Origin: Planctomycetia bacterium
GTDB taxonomy: Bacteria; Planctomycetota; Planctomycetia; Gemmatales; Gemmataceae
DNA: 64,000 nucleotides
Direction: 5' to 3'
Assembly: GCA_005772955.1 (NCBI GenBank)
Contig: SXID01000244.1
Coordinates: 1 to 64,000, forward strand
Part shown: positions 19,910-28,311 of the stretch, piece by piece
Numbering within the stretch: the first letter of the stretch is position 1
Layout of the letters: every line of letters begins with the position of its first letter
Notes under the pieces: generated by a model
The model's input: only the letters and a program-made list of their open reading frames with translations
Databases searched by the model: none
Told to the model about the DNA's origin: nothing
Position numbers and translations under genes: made by a program

Positions 19910-21085
19910 TCACGGTTTCGGCGGCGGTGGCAGCGGCAGTTTTGGCTTCGGCGGGTGCTGCCCGAGTTCCACCTCAACGGTCTGAAGCGCCTCGCCGCGG
20001 CGCACCTCGAACCGGACTTTCATGCCCGGCCGCGTGTGCTTCTTCATGTACTCGTCAAGCGCCTTGATGCTGATGATCGGCTCGCCGTCGATGAAGCTCA
20101 CGAGGTCGTCGGGCCGCAACCCGGCCTTGTCCGCGGGCGAACCAGGAGCCACGTCCTCGACGTACGCGGGCGTGCGTTCCAGGATGTTCGGCACGAAGAT
20201 GATGCCGTGGTAGCCGCCCTGCCCAATGAACTCTTCCCGTTTCTTCTGTTTGTACTTCCCCTGCAAGGCGAGAGTGACGAACTCCGGCACCGACACCGTC
20301 GATGTCTTCTCCTCTTCAACGTCCTTGCCGTCCTTGTCCTTGACAGTCACCTTCTCCTTGAATTCCGTCTTCCCAACGATCGGGATCGCGTAGTTCATCC
20401 AGGTCTCGGTGAGGCTGTTCTTGAGTTCACGACCGATGATGCCGAGGAGTTCGCCCTTCTTGTCGAGCAGCGCGCCGCCGGCGGCACCGGGGTTGTTGGT
20501 GATCGCGTCCACGACGTACACGTCGCCTGAGTACGGGAACTCGAAGATGCCGCGACGCCCGGCCATCTTCGTGTATGCAGAGACGACCCCGCGCTGCACA
20601 CTCAGCGGTTCGTCACGCAGCGCGATCTCGAACGTATTGGTCATCGCAAGAACCCAGTCGCCCGGCGCCGCGGGGCCGCGTTTCACGGCCGCGTCGAAGT
20701 CGAAGTAGCCCTTGCCCTTTTCCAGGTTCAACCCGTTGTCCTCGTCGATCTTCTTGCCGTCCAGCCGAATCTTGATGAGCGCAACGTCGAGCAACGGTTC
20801 GGTCACAATCACCTGCGCTTTGAGGCGTTGCCCGTCGTACATGTGGACGACGAGTTCGGACGTGTCGAGCAGTTGGCTCGCGACGGTCAGGATGTGACCA
20901 TCGGAGCTGATAAGTATCCCCGTGCCGTAGTTGTTCAGGCGGGAGAACCCACCGGCACCGAAGACTTTCACGAGTTTCTTGTTCGCGTTCTCGACCGTGT
21001 CCGCGAATGGGTCGGCCGCGGGCGCGAGCGCCGGCGTGGCGACAGCCGCGACAACGGCGAGCAAGGCAGAGTATCGCGTAAACAT
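19910..21085 (-). CDS. Exported HtrA-like pseudoprotease with PDZ domain
   Basis: GTGILISSDGHILTVASQLLD, LLDVALIKI, NNPGAAGGALLD, PDZ AGLRPDDLVSFIDGEPI. Confidence 0.75.
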   Translation of the reverse strand: MFTRYSALLAVVAAVATPALAPAADPFADTVENANKKLVKVFGAGGFSRLNNYGTGILISSDGHILTVASQLLDTSELVVHMYDGQRLKAQVIVTEPLLDVALIKIRLDGKKIDEDNGLNLEKGKGYFDFDAAVKRGPAAPGDWVLAMTNTFEIALRDEPLSVQRGVVSAYTKMAGRRGIFEFPYSGDVYVVDAITNNPGAAGGALLDKKGELLGIIGRELKNSLTETWMNYAIPIVGKTEFKEKVTVKDKDGKDVEEEKTSTVSVPEFVTLALQGKYKQKKREEFIGQGGYHGIIFVPNILERTPAYVEDVAPGSPADKAGLRPDDLVSFIDGEPIISIKALDEYMKKHTRPGMKVRFEVRRGEALQTVEVELGQHPPKPKLPLPPPPKP

Positions 21086-21136
21086 GGTGGGGGTGTCGTG
21101 ATGTTGCTTGGTTGGAATCTTGGCGAGCGATCTTTT

Positions 21137-21208
21137 TAGGGTGGGCATTGCCCAGCATCGCCGCCAGTCGCCTTGCGCGGCGCGAAGAGGTGGGCAGTGC
21201 CCACCCTA
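21137..21208. repeat. REP-like element with inverted ends TAGGGTGGGCA...TGCCCACCCTA
   Basis: 11-bp perfect terminal inverted repeat; internal palindromes GGGCATTGCCC and GGTGGGCAGTGCCCACC. Confidence 0.75.
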
Positions 21209-21216
21209 CAAAACAA

Positions 21217-23025
21217 CTACTTGTTGAGCGTCCACTTCGTCGGGGTGAGCACCGCGTACCGCTTGTCGCTGTGGCGCACTTCAATGCGGCCCGGCACCTT
21301 CCGCCCGTCCACGTCCTTGTAATCGTAGAAGGACACCTCGCACGGGTCCGCTTCGTCGGCGTCCTTCGAGTCCTTCGCAACGTATGTCTCAAAACCGAGC
21401 AGTGTGCTGTCCTTCAGCGAGAAGTACCACCTGCAGTTCACCGAACCGTGTTTGGTCAGGATCACGGCGCAATCCACGCGAAGTGATGCGAGCGACTTCG
21501 GCACCGACCCGTCGGCCGGGTACGGGTAGAACGGCTCGTTGCCGCCATGTGCGAACCCGCCCTCGAAGCCCTTCTCGCCGAGCGTTAAGAAGCGGTGGTA
21601 GTGGTACATCGCCATCATCAACCCACCGCTGCCCAGCGGCATCTTCTGCAGCGCGCGGTCGTTCTGCGTGAGTGGCTCGAGCGTCGTTTCGATGTTCATC
21701 TTCAGCGTGACCTTCGCGGTGTCCTTGGCTTCCACCACGTCAATCTTCAGCGCGCCCTCGCGGTCGGGCATCTTGTAGGCACCCTCGATGACCCACACGC
21801 CCGGCACGGTCGAGAAGTCGCCGTGCTTCTTGAACGCGGTCAGGAGCTTGTCGCGTTCAAGCACGTTGAAGTACCAGTTGGAGTAGCCCGGCTTCGCCTG
21901 GTACATCTTCGCGTTCTCGCCGCCGCCGCCCTTGGGCACCGGGACCGGAACCGGCGCCGGCCCCTTCGGGGGCGGCCCGCCCGGCACCGGCGGCTTCTCC
22001 TTGTCCATGTTCCCCATCAGCCGCACCAGAAACTCCTTCCGCTCGTTCTTCCGGCGGACGGTCAGCGGAACCCGCCACTCCCTCGGGTAGATCCCCAGCG
22101 CGTTCTTGTAGTTGTTCGTGCTGCCCACATCGCGGCCAGCGAACACCAGCAGTTGGTCGCCGTCCGCGATGCCCCGGCGGAACGCGTCGCTTTCGTCGAG
22201 TATCTGTTTGACGACCACCGGCGGGAGTTGCGAGTCCTCGTTCGCGGAGCCGACCGCGGCGCCGAGCGTGGCGTGGTCGGAGTCGATCCCCGCCCGCAGG
22301 TGCCCCATGAAGTTCTTGATCTGGTTGATCGAGATTGCGTAGCCGACGCCGGAGTTCACGCGACCGCGCTTCTCGAACGACCCGCGACCGTTGATGCCGA
22401 TCAACTCGCCCTGCATGTTGAACAGCGGCCCGCCCGAGTTGCCGGGGTTGATCGAAGTCTCGATCTGGATGCAGTCGGTGTATTCCAGAAGTCCCTTGCC
22501 TTCCGGGGGCTGGTAGCGGTTCACGCCACTCACCAGGCCGTACGTGACGGTGGGCGTGAAGTCCATCGCCAGCGAGAACGGGTTGCCCATCGCGAGCGAC
22601 CAGTCACCGGCGCGAACCTTGTCGCTGTCGCCGAGCGCCACGAACGGGAACGGTTTGCCCTTCTCCTTCGGCAGCAACCGGATGAGCGCCACGTCACCGA
22701 CCTTGTCGATGCCGCACACAACCGCGTCGTAGAGTTTGCCGTCGGCAAGCCCGGCCTGCATCAGCGGGCCGGTCGGTTGCACGACGTGGAAGTTGGTAAG
22801 CGCGTAGCCTTCCGGGTCGATGATGACGCCGGAGCCGACGCCCTGCCCGCCCTGCATACACACCGCGACAATCGCCGGGTGAACCTTCTTGATCGTGGCG
22901 ATGCGTTGCGATTGCGCGTCGAGAACCGCCTTGTCCACTTCGATTGGCGCGGCCGGCGCCGCGGGCACAACGAGAGCGGCGACCAGAACGGCCGAGGCGA
23001 GTGTGGGAGCGAGAAGACGAGTCAT
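21217..23025 (-). CDS. Exported HtrA/S1C-like serine protease with intact triad and C-terminal extension
   Basis: GSGVIIDPEGYALTNFHVV, VGDVALIRL, NPGNSGGPLFN. Confidence 0.85.
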   Translation of the reverse strand: MTRLLAPTLASAVLVAALVVPAAPAAPIEVDKAVLDAQSQRIATIKKVHPAIVAVCMQGGQGVGSGVIIDPEGYALTNFHVVQPTGPLMQAGLADGKLYDAVVCGIDKVGDVALIRLLPKEKGKPFPFVALGDSDKVRAGDWSLAMGNPFSLAMDFTPTVTYGLVSGVNRYQPPEGKGLLEYTDCIQIETSINPGNSGGPLFNMQGELIGINGRGSFEKRGRVNSGVGYAISINQIKNFMGHLRAGIDSDHATLGAAVGSANEDSQLPPVVVKQILDESDAFRRGIADGDQLLVFAGRDVGSTNNYKNALGIYPREWRVPLTVRRKNERKEFLVRLMGNMDKEKPPVPGGPPPKGPAPVPVPVPKGGGGENAKMYQAKPGYSNWYFNVLERDKLLTAFKKHGDFSTVPGVWVIEGAYKMPDREGALKIDVVEAKDTAKVTLKMNIETTLEPLTQNDRALQKMPLGSGGLMMAMYHYHRFLTLGEKGFEGGFAHGGNEPFYPYPADGSVPKSLASLRVDCAVILTKHGSVNCRWYFSLKDSTLLGFETYVAKDSKDADEADPCEVSFYDYKDVDGRKVPGRIEVRHSDKRYAVLTPTKWTLNK

Positions 23026-23130
23026 GGTGAAGTCCCAGTTAAGCAAGCAATTATAGCACCTGCGCGCGGCACTCAGATCCATCTGCACCACGGTTTGGCG
23101 TCGGACCCGGAGGGGCCGCGCCCTTCGCGA

Positions 23131-24384
23131 TCACTTCTGCACGCGGGCCTCGGCCAGAGTCACGTAGTTACCATTCAGCGGCGTGTCCGCTTCGACAACG
23201 ATGCGCAGTTGTTTGACGCCCTTCACGGCGAGAACCAACCCCTTCGCCTTGTCTTTTCGCTTGAGCGTGTCGGTGAACAGCACCTGCCCGTCGGCCTCGA
23301 TCGTCACGCGGGCGGCGCTGGTCGCGTTCGTGCCGTTCTCGTCGATGCCGATCGTCGCCTTGAACTGCGTGTAATCGCCGCCAAGGTTGAACGTCGCGAC
23401 CGTGTCGGGTGCGAGGCAGATACCCTTAGGGAAGATCGTGTTATCCAGTTTGATCGACTCGTTCGAGAGCGAACGGTCCTTCAGGTATGGCGCGGTCGGG
23501 TTCAACCGCTTCTCATCGGCCGGAATTTCGGGTACTTCCAACTGCGGGTCGAGGTCCGATAGGTACGCCACGTTCCCGAGCGCGTAGTCGAGTTTCACAA
23601 GCGACGCGGTCGAAGCGTACTTGACCGTCGCGCCCGCAACTGTCGTCACCGTGATGCCCGCAGGGGTAATCGAGATAGCAGACGCCGTGAGTGAGTTCCC
23701 GAACACGTCGGTCACCTTGCACAGCGTCGGCGTGATAACCGGCGGTTGCGGTTGGTAGAACACAAGCCCCGCGGCGCGCGACAACTGGAGTTCGTCCTTG
23801 CCGCCGGCTTCCTTCTCGAAGTTCACGATCGGGCGTCCCTTCTCGTCGGACCCGCCGCCAAGAACGGTGCCCTGAATGAACGTGAACCCCGTTTCCTGCG
23901 CGATCACATAGAGGTCTCGCTTGCCGCGAGTGCCGAGCATCTTCTTCCAGGCTTCGCGGCCCTTCGCATCCTCGGCCTTCTTCATCGCGGAGAACACCGA
24001 ACCCATCGGCACGTCGAGTTTCGGCTGCGCAACCCCCTCCGGGCCAGCAATCGGGTCCGCTTCAAACTGCTTGCCCTTGAGCGCGAACTTCGTGACGCGG
24101 AACGTGGAACCGTCGGTCAGTTCGATCTCGGAGTAGGTCGTCACGTCCTTCGGAATCGGTGCGACCCGGTTCCCGAGGTCCACAACCACGATATCGCGGG
24201 CCGAGATCTGAACGTTGCCGCCGCCAGTCGAGAACGAAACACCTTGCCCATCCACCGAGACGAGTTTGCCGTTGAGTTTCTTCCCGGCGCTTGTGGTCAC
24301 GTCGTCGGCGTTCACCTGGGTGACGACGATCGCGAGTGTCAGCAACGCGGTGGCGAGTACAGCGGCGCGGCGACAGAGTCGCAT
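23131..24384 (-). CDS. Exported protein with C-terminal NPCBM-like domain
   Basis: Signal peptide; FPKGICLAPDTVATFNLGGDYTQFKATIGIDENG..VLFTDTLKRKDKAKGLVLAVKGVKQLRIVVEA. Confidence 0.75.
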   Translation of the reverse strand: MRLCRRAAVLATALLTLAIVVTQVNADDVTTSAGKKLNGKLVSVDGQGVSFSTGGGNVQISARDIVVVDLGNRVAPIPKDVTTYSEIELTDGSTFRVTKFALKGKQFEADPIAGPEGVAQPKLDVPMGSVFSAMKKAEDAKGREAWKKMLGTRGKRDLYVIAQETGFTFIQGTVLGGGSDEKGRPIVNFEKEAGGKDELQLSRAAGLVFYQPQPPVITPTLCKVTDVFGNSLTASAISITPAGITVTTVAGATVKYASTASLVKLDYALGNVAYLSDLDPQLEVPEIPADEKRLNPTAPYLKDRSLSNESIKLDNTIFPKGICLAPDTVATFNLGGDYTQFKATIGIDENGTNATSAARVTIEADGQVLFTDTLKRKDKAKGLVLAVKGVKQLRIVVEADTPLNGNYVTLAEARVQK

Positions 24385-24447
24385 GGTGGGTTCCTCGCGC
24401 GTATAAAGGTGCTGGAGCAGTTTCAGGAACGGTGTAGCGTCGTGTAC

Positions 24448-24505
24448 CGAGCCGCGACCGCATGGTAGCGGCTCACCTAGACCACTCCCTTGCGGTCGCG
24501 GCTCG
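24448..24505. repeat. Inverted repeat CGAGCCGCGACCGCA / TGCGGTCGCGGCTCG
   Basis: Perfect 15-bp arms, intergenic. Confidence 0.75.
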
Positions 24506-24591
24506 TTGATAAACTACGCATTTCCTGAACACGCTCCTGAGGCGAGCAGGAAGGCGGGGTTTCCGGGGTCACGACCCGCCGAGAACGTAAG

Positions 24592-24623
24592 AGGCGGTGA
24601 CCGCGAGCGCGCGGTCACCGCCT
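24592..24623 (-). terminator. Perfect 14-bp hairpin AGGCGGTGACCGCG-AGCG-CGCGGTCACCGCCT, 3' of the minus-strand gene ending at 24654
   Basis: Inverted repeat immediately downstream of the stop codon. Confidence 0.55.
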
Positions 24624-24653
24624 TAGATTACACACACGTCAGCAGCCGAAAAC

Positions 24654-25772
24654 TCACTTCTTGTAACCGTGGATCTTGTCCAGGGCCTCGAAGTAGTTCT
24701 TGATCATCGGCTCGAACTTCGGCGGCAGGTCGCGGGTGATGTCCGTGATGACCTTGGCGCGCTTCTCCGGCGGCAGGGTGCCCCACTGCTCGGCGATCTT
24801 GCGGAGGTCCTGTTCAGTCGTCTTGCCCGGACCGCTGCCGCCCATGATCGTACTGTCCGGGGCGTTCTGCATCGGTTGCAGGTTGTTCCCGCTGCCCGGC
24901 TTCTGTCCCTGGCCCGGCTTGTCGCCGCCGCTGGGGCAACTGCCGCCGTTGGCCTGACCATCGCCGGGCTTGCTCTTGGCTTCGAGTTCCTTGATCAACT
25001 CGTCGAGCCGGAACACGATCTTTTTCTGGATGTCCTGGGTCTTCTCGCCACCGCGGGCAAGGTCGAGCCGGCGACCGCTGTTGTCCATCAGACGGCCGAT
25101 GTTCGACAGGTCTTTGGGATCGGTCGCCCAGCCCTGCATCTCGAAGAACATCAGGGTCGCAACCATCTTGTAGCGGTCCGGCGCGTCGGCCACGTCGTCG
25201 AGGAGCTTGACAATCGAGAGGATCGCGGCTTCCTTGTCGCCGGTCTTCATCGCGGTCGCATGGTGCGAAACCGCCTTGAAGAAGTAGAAGCTGGCCGGGT
25301 CGACGGCGAACTCCGGGTTCACGCTCTTTAGCGCTTCCAGAGCCTCTTCGTAGACCTTCTTGCTAGCGGCGGCCTTCGCGAACGCGAGGGTCACGTTGGT
25401 GCGGAAGAAGGCGTCTTGCTTCTCATCCTTCAGGATAGCGGGCACCGCGTCCGGGGCCATCGCTTCTTGCTTGCGGACGTTGGCCAGCATCGCGGCGACT
25501 TCGGTGTTACCCAGCGCGAGCGAGTCGGCGGTACGGTCGAGGACTGTCCGCTTCTCGTCGGACCAGATCTTGTCGAAGGCGGCCTGGTCGAACTTGCCGA
25601 CCGACTTCAGCCACGTCGCGGAGTTGGCCTTGGCGGATTCTGGGGTGGCGGCCTTCAATGTGCTGAATCCGAACGTCGGCTTCTTGGCCGGTTCGGCGGC
25701 AAGTGCAGGGGTCGCGGTGACGGCCAGTCCCGTCGCAATGGTGGCAGCCGCGAACAGCTTTCGGATCTTCAC
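24654..25772 (-). CDS. Exported hypothetical protein, helical with Gly/Pro-rich linker
   Basis: Long ORF with signal peptide MKIRKLFAAATIATGLAVTATPALA. Confidence 0.75.
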   Translation of the reverse strand: MKIRKLFAAATIATGLAVTATPALAAEPAKKPTFGFSTLKAATPESAKANSATWLKSVGKFDQAAFDKIWSDEKRTVLDRTADSLALGNTEVAAMLANVRKQEAMAPDAVPAILKDEKQDAFFRTNVTLAFAKAAASKKVYEEALEALKSVNPEFAVDPASFYFFKAVSHHATAMKTGDKEAAILSIVKLLDDVADAPDRYKMVATLMFFEMQGWATDPKDLSNIGRLMDNSGRRLDLARGGEKTQDIQKKIVFRLDELIKELEAKSKPGDGQANGGSCPSGGDKPGQGQKPGSGNNLQPMQNAPDSTIMGGSGPGKTTEQDLRKIAEQWGTLPPEKRAKVITDITRDLPPKFEPMIKNYFEALDKIHGYKK

Positions 25773-25946
25773 GACTCATGCTCCTTGTGCGGGTGAACGA
25801 AACCAGAAAATTTGTGATCTCGCGAAACACGCGCCAGACGCCATTTAGACGACTGACACGCGCATTATTCACAACGGGAGTCTACCTTTACTTCGAGTTG
25901 GACACAACAATTATTGTGCCCAGCTCTTAACTTCCTCATCAGCGAC

Positions 25947-27965
25947 TCACTGATTGGCCTTCGTCGCGATGTCGTGGATCATCTTCTTGAGGACTTCCTG
26001 CCGGGCCGCGAGTTGGGCCAGTTCCGCCTGAATCAGCGGGTCTTTCGCCTGCTCGCCCGGATCCTGCTTATTGTACATGATCGTCCGCTTGTTCACCTGC
26101 TCCTGGAGCGACTTCACCAGCTTGAGTTCCGCGAGCAGTTCCAACAGCTTGTTGTCCTGCTTCTTCGCGTTCGGGTCAGACGGCTTCGGATCGCTCGGCT
26201 TGCTCTCCATGTCCTGCTTGGCCTTCTTGAGCGCGTCCTTCATCATCGTGAGTTGGTCGATGATGTCTTGCTCAATCTGCTGGGTGTCCGCGCCAACGCG
26301 GGCCTCGTTGAGCCGCTTCTGAACGGCCGTCATGTCACCCATGACTTCCTTCAGCACGCCCGCGAACACAACTGCGCTGCCTTCACCCTCCATCAACTTG
26401 AGCGTGGCTTCGGCAAGCGCGACGATCTGGCTTTCCTTGTCCGCTTCGGTCTGGCTCTTTTGGATCTCCGCGACCGCTGGCTTGTTGCCGCCGAGCGCCT
26501 TCACGGTCTTGTCGATGTTCTCGGTCGCCGCCTTCACTTCGATCTGCATCTTGAGCATCATCGCGACCCGCTTCTCGAGGTTTTCGAGGAGCTTGGCCAG
26601 TTCCTTCTCGCGAAGTTGCTTCAGGCGGGCTTCCAGTTCCTTGAGCGCCTCTTCCAGTTTCTTGATCGCCTCGTCTTGCTTCTTGGTGGCGGCGTCCTTG
26701 TCCTTCTTCTTGATGTTGTCTTCGGCGTCGTTCTGATCCGGGACTGCTTGCTGAACGTTGTCCGCGGCCGGGTCTTTCTTGGCTCCCGGAGGGGGCGGGC
26801 TGCCGCCCGGAGGGGGCGAGCCACCCGGCTTCGACGCGCCCGGAGGCGGGCCGCCGCCCGGCATCGGCATACCGCCCATGCCTTCGCCGCTCATCGGCTT
26901 GCCTTCGCCCCCCGGCATCCCGGCTGACGGCTTCGGCTCGCCCTTGCCATCGCCCTGCGCCTTGCTGTCCCCTGGTTTCGGATCGCCCGGCTTCGGATCG
27001 CCGCCCATCGGCGGCATCTTCGGATCGGTACCCATCGGCTTCGGCTCGCCGCCGGCCTTCGGGTCGCCCGGCTTCGGATCGCCGCCCATCGGATCCTTCG
27101 GGGACGGCTTGTCGCCGCCCGGCATCCCGCCCATCGGCATGCCGCCCATTGGCTTGCCGTCGCCGCCCTTCGGGTCGCCGGCCATCGGCATCCCCGGCAT
27201 CGGCATCCCTTCGCCCGGCTTGCCGTCGGCCTTGTTCTCCTTCGTGTCGGGCTTGGCTTCGGCGTTGTTTTCGCCCGGCTTCGATTCCGGCTTGTTCTCG
27301 GACTTCGGGTCTTGCTTGTCACCAGCGTTTGGCTGGCCCGGCTTGTCGTTCGGGTTCGCGGCCTTCGCAAGCGCGTTCGCAAGGTCTTGCGTCGCTTTCG
27401 AGAGCAGGTTCTGATCCTTCGCGAGTTTGTCGGTATCGCTCTTTGGGTTGAAGGTCCGCGCCAGCAGGTTTTCCTGCTTGGTCTTGATGTCGCGGATCGC
27501 CCGGATCGCGTCTTCCAACTTCTTGATGTCGTTCTTGATGCGCTGCGCATCGTCCTCGGTTTCGAGGAGGTTCAAGATCTCGCTGAGGATGGCAATGAGC
27601 TTCTTGTCCTTGCCGAGCAAGGTCTCGAAGTCGCTACCACCGAGGTTCTTGCCGTTCAAGCCTTCGATGAGTTCCTTGAACAGTTTCTCGGCACCCTTCT
27701 CTTCAGCCAGTTTCAGCACCGCGCGGAGGGACTGGGCGCGGTCCTTTTCTTCCTGGCTGTCGCTCTTCTCCCACTTTTGGGCGAGCCGCAACACCCGGTC
27801 CATGAAGTCCTTGTAGAGCTTCAGGTTGGCTTCCTGGCCACGCTTGGCACCGGGATCGGTGGCGGGAACTGGTGTCGGCTGGGCGGTCAGCACCGAAGTG
27901 AGTGTGAACAAGCCAAGTGTCGCGGCAAAAGTCAGCGACATCAACGTCGGCAACCGGCGGAACAT
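25947..27965 (-). CDS. Exported coiled-coil protein with long Gly/Pro/Met/Lys/Asp low-complexity region
   Basis: Signal peptide; GMPMPGMPMAGDPKGGDGKPMGG..GGDPKPGDPK repeats; Glu/Lys/Leu coiled coil. Confidence 0.75.
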   Translation of the reverse strand: MFRRLPTLMSLTFAATLGLFTLTSVLTAQPTPVPATDPGAKRGQEANLKLYKDFMDRVLRLAQKWEKSDSQEEKDRAQSLRAVLKLAEEKGAEKLFKELIEGLNGKNLGGSDFETLLGKDKKLIAILSEILNLLETEDDAQRIKNDIKKLEDAIRAIRDIKTKQENLLARTFNPKSDTDKLAKDQNLLSKATQDLANALAKAANPNDKPGQPNAGDKQDPKSENKPESKPGENNAEAKPDTKENKADGKPGEGMPMPGMPMAGDPKGGDGKPMGGMPMGGMPGGDKPSPKDPMGGDPKPGDPKAGGEPKPMGTDPKMPPMGGDPKPGDPKPGDSKAQGDGKGEPKPSAGMPGGEGKPMSGEGMGGMPMPGGGPPPGASKPGGSPPPGGSPPPPGAKKDPAADNVQQAVPDQNDAEDNIKKKDKDAATKKQDEAIKKLEEALKELEARLKQLREKELAKLLENLEKRVAMMLKMQIEVKAATENIDKTVKALGGNKPAVAEIQKSQTEADKESQIVALAEATLKLMEGEGSAVVFAGVLKEVMGDMTAVQKRLNEARVGADTQQIEQDIIDQLTMMKDALKKAKQDMESKPSDPKPSDPNAKKQDNKLLELLAELKLVKSLQEQVNKRTIMYNKQDPGEQAKDPLIQAELAQLAARQEVLKKMIHDIATKANQ

Positions 27966-28216
27966 GAGTAGCCTCCCTCCTAAGGGTGCGACGCGGATAA
28001 CCCACGTCACGGAGTGGTCATTCGTCTGCCATTGTGACGACCCGTCGTAGAGCCGCCAACAGTCAACAGGGGAAAAACGGTAAGTGTTCGGGCAAATGTT
28101 ACAGTCTGTTACGAACTCAGCCCACTCTTGCCCGTGATTTCACCAGAGGGCGACTTCTTCTGAGCTTTTCTCGCCTGCTCTTGTGCAACTCCGACGTCAA
28201 GTGGTCAGAGATGGTC

Positions 28217-28279
28217 TTGCCGAGTCGGAAGCGTACGCGACGGATAACGTTGTCCGCCCTCACGCTTCCGGCTCGGCAA
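28217..28279. repeat. Inverted repeat TTGCCGAGTCGGAAGCGT / ACGCTTCCGGCTCGGCAA
   Basis: 18-nt arms with one mismatch; inner near-palindrome GGATAACGTTGTCC. Confidence 0.75.
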
Positions 28280-28311
28280 ATGTGTACCTCCACGGCACCG
28301 ACTGTGCGAGG

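Noticed and set aside
17576-20530. Long plus-strand ORFs (490 aa, 401 aa)
   Set aside because: Antisense to the pseudoprotease genes, composition artefact.
21595-23562. 655-aa plus-strand ORF, antisense to the intact HtrA-like gene
   Set aside because: Arg/His/Val-rich translation typical of the antisense of high-GC coding DNA; the minus strand has clear protease motifs.
26760-27260. Regular DNA repeat considered as a CRISPR or tandem array
   Set aside because: Repeats are in frame and encode low-complexity protein; no unique spacers of constant length, no cas genes.
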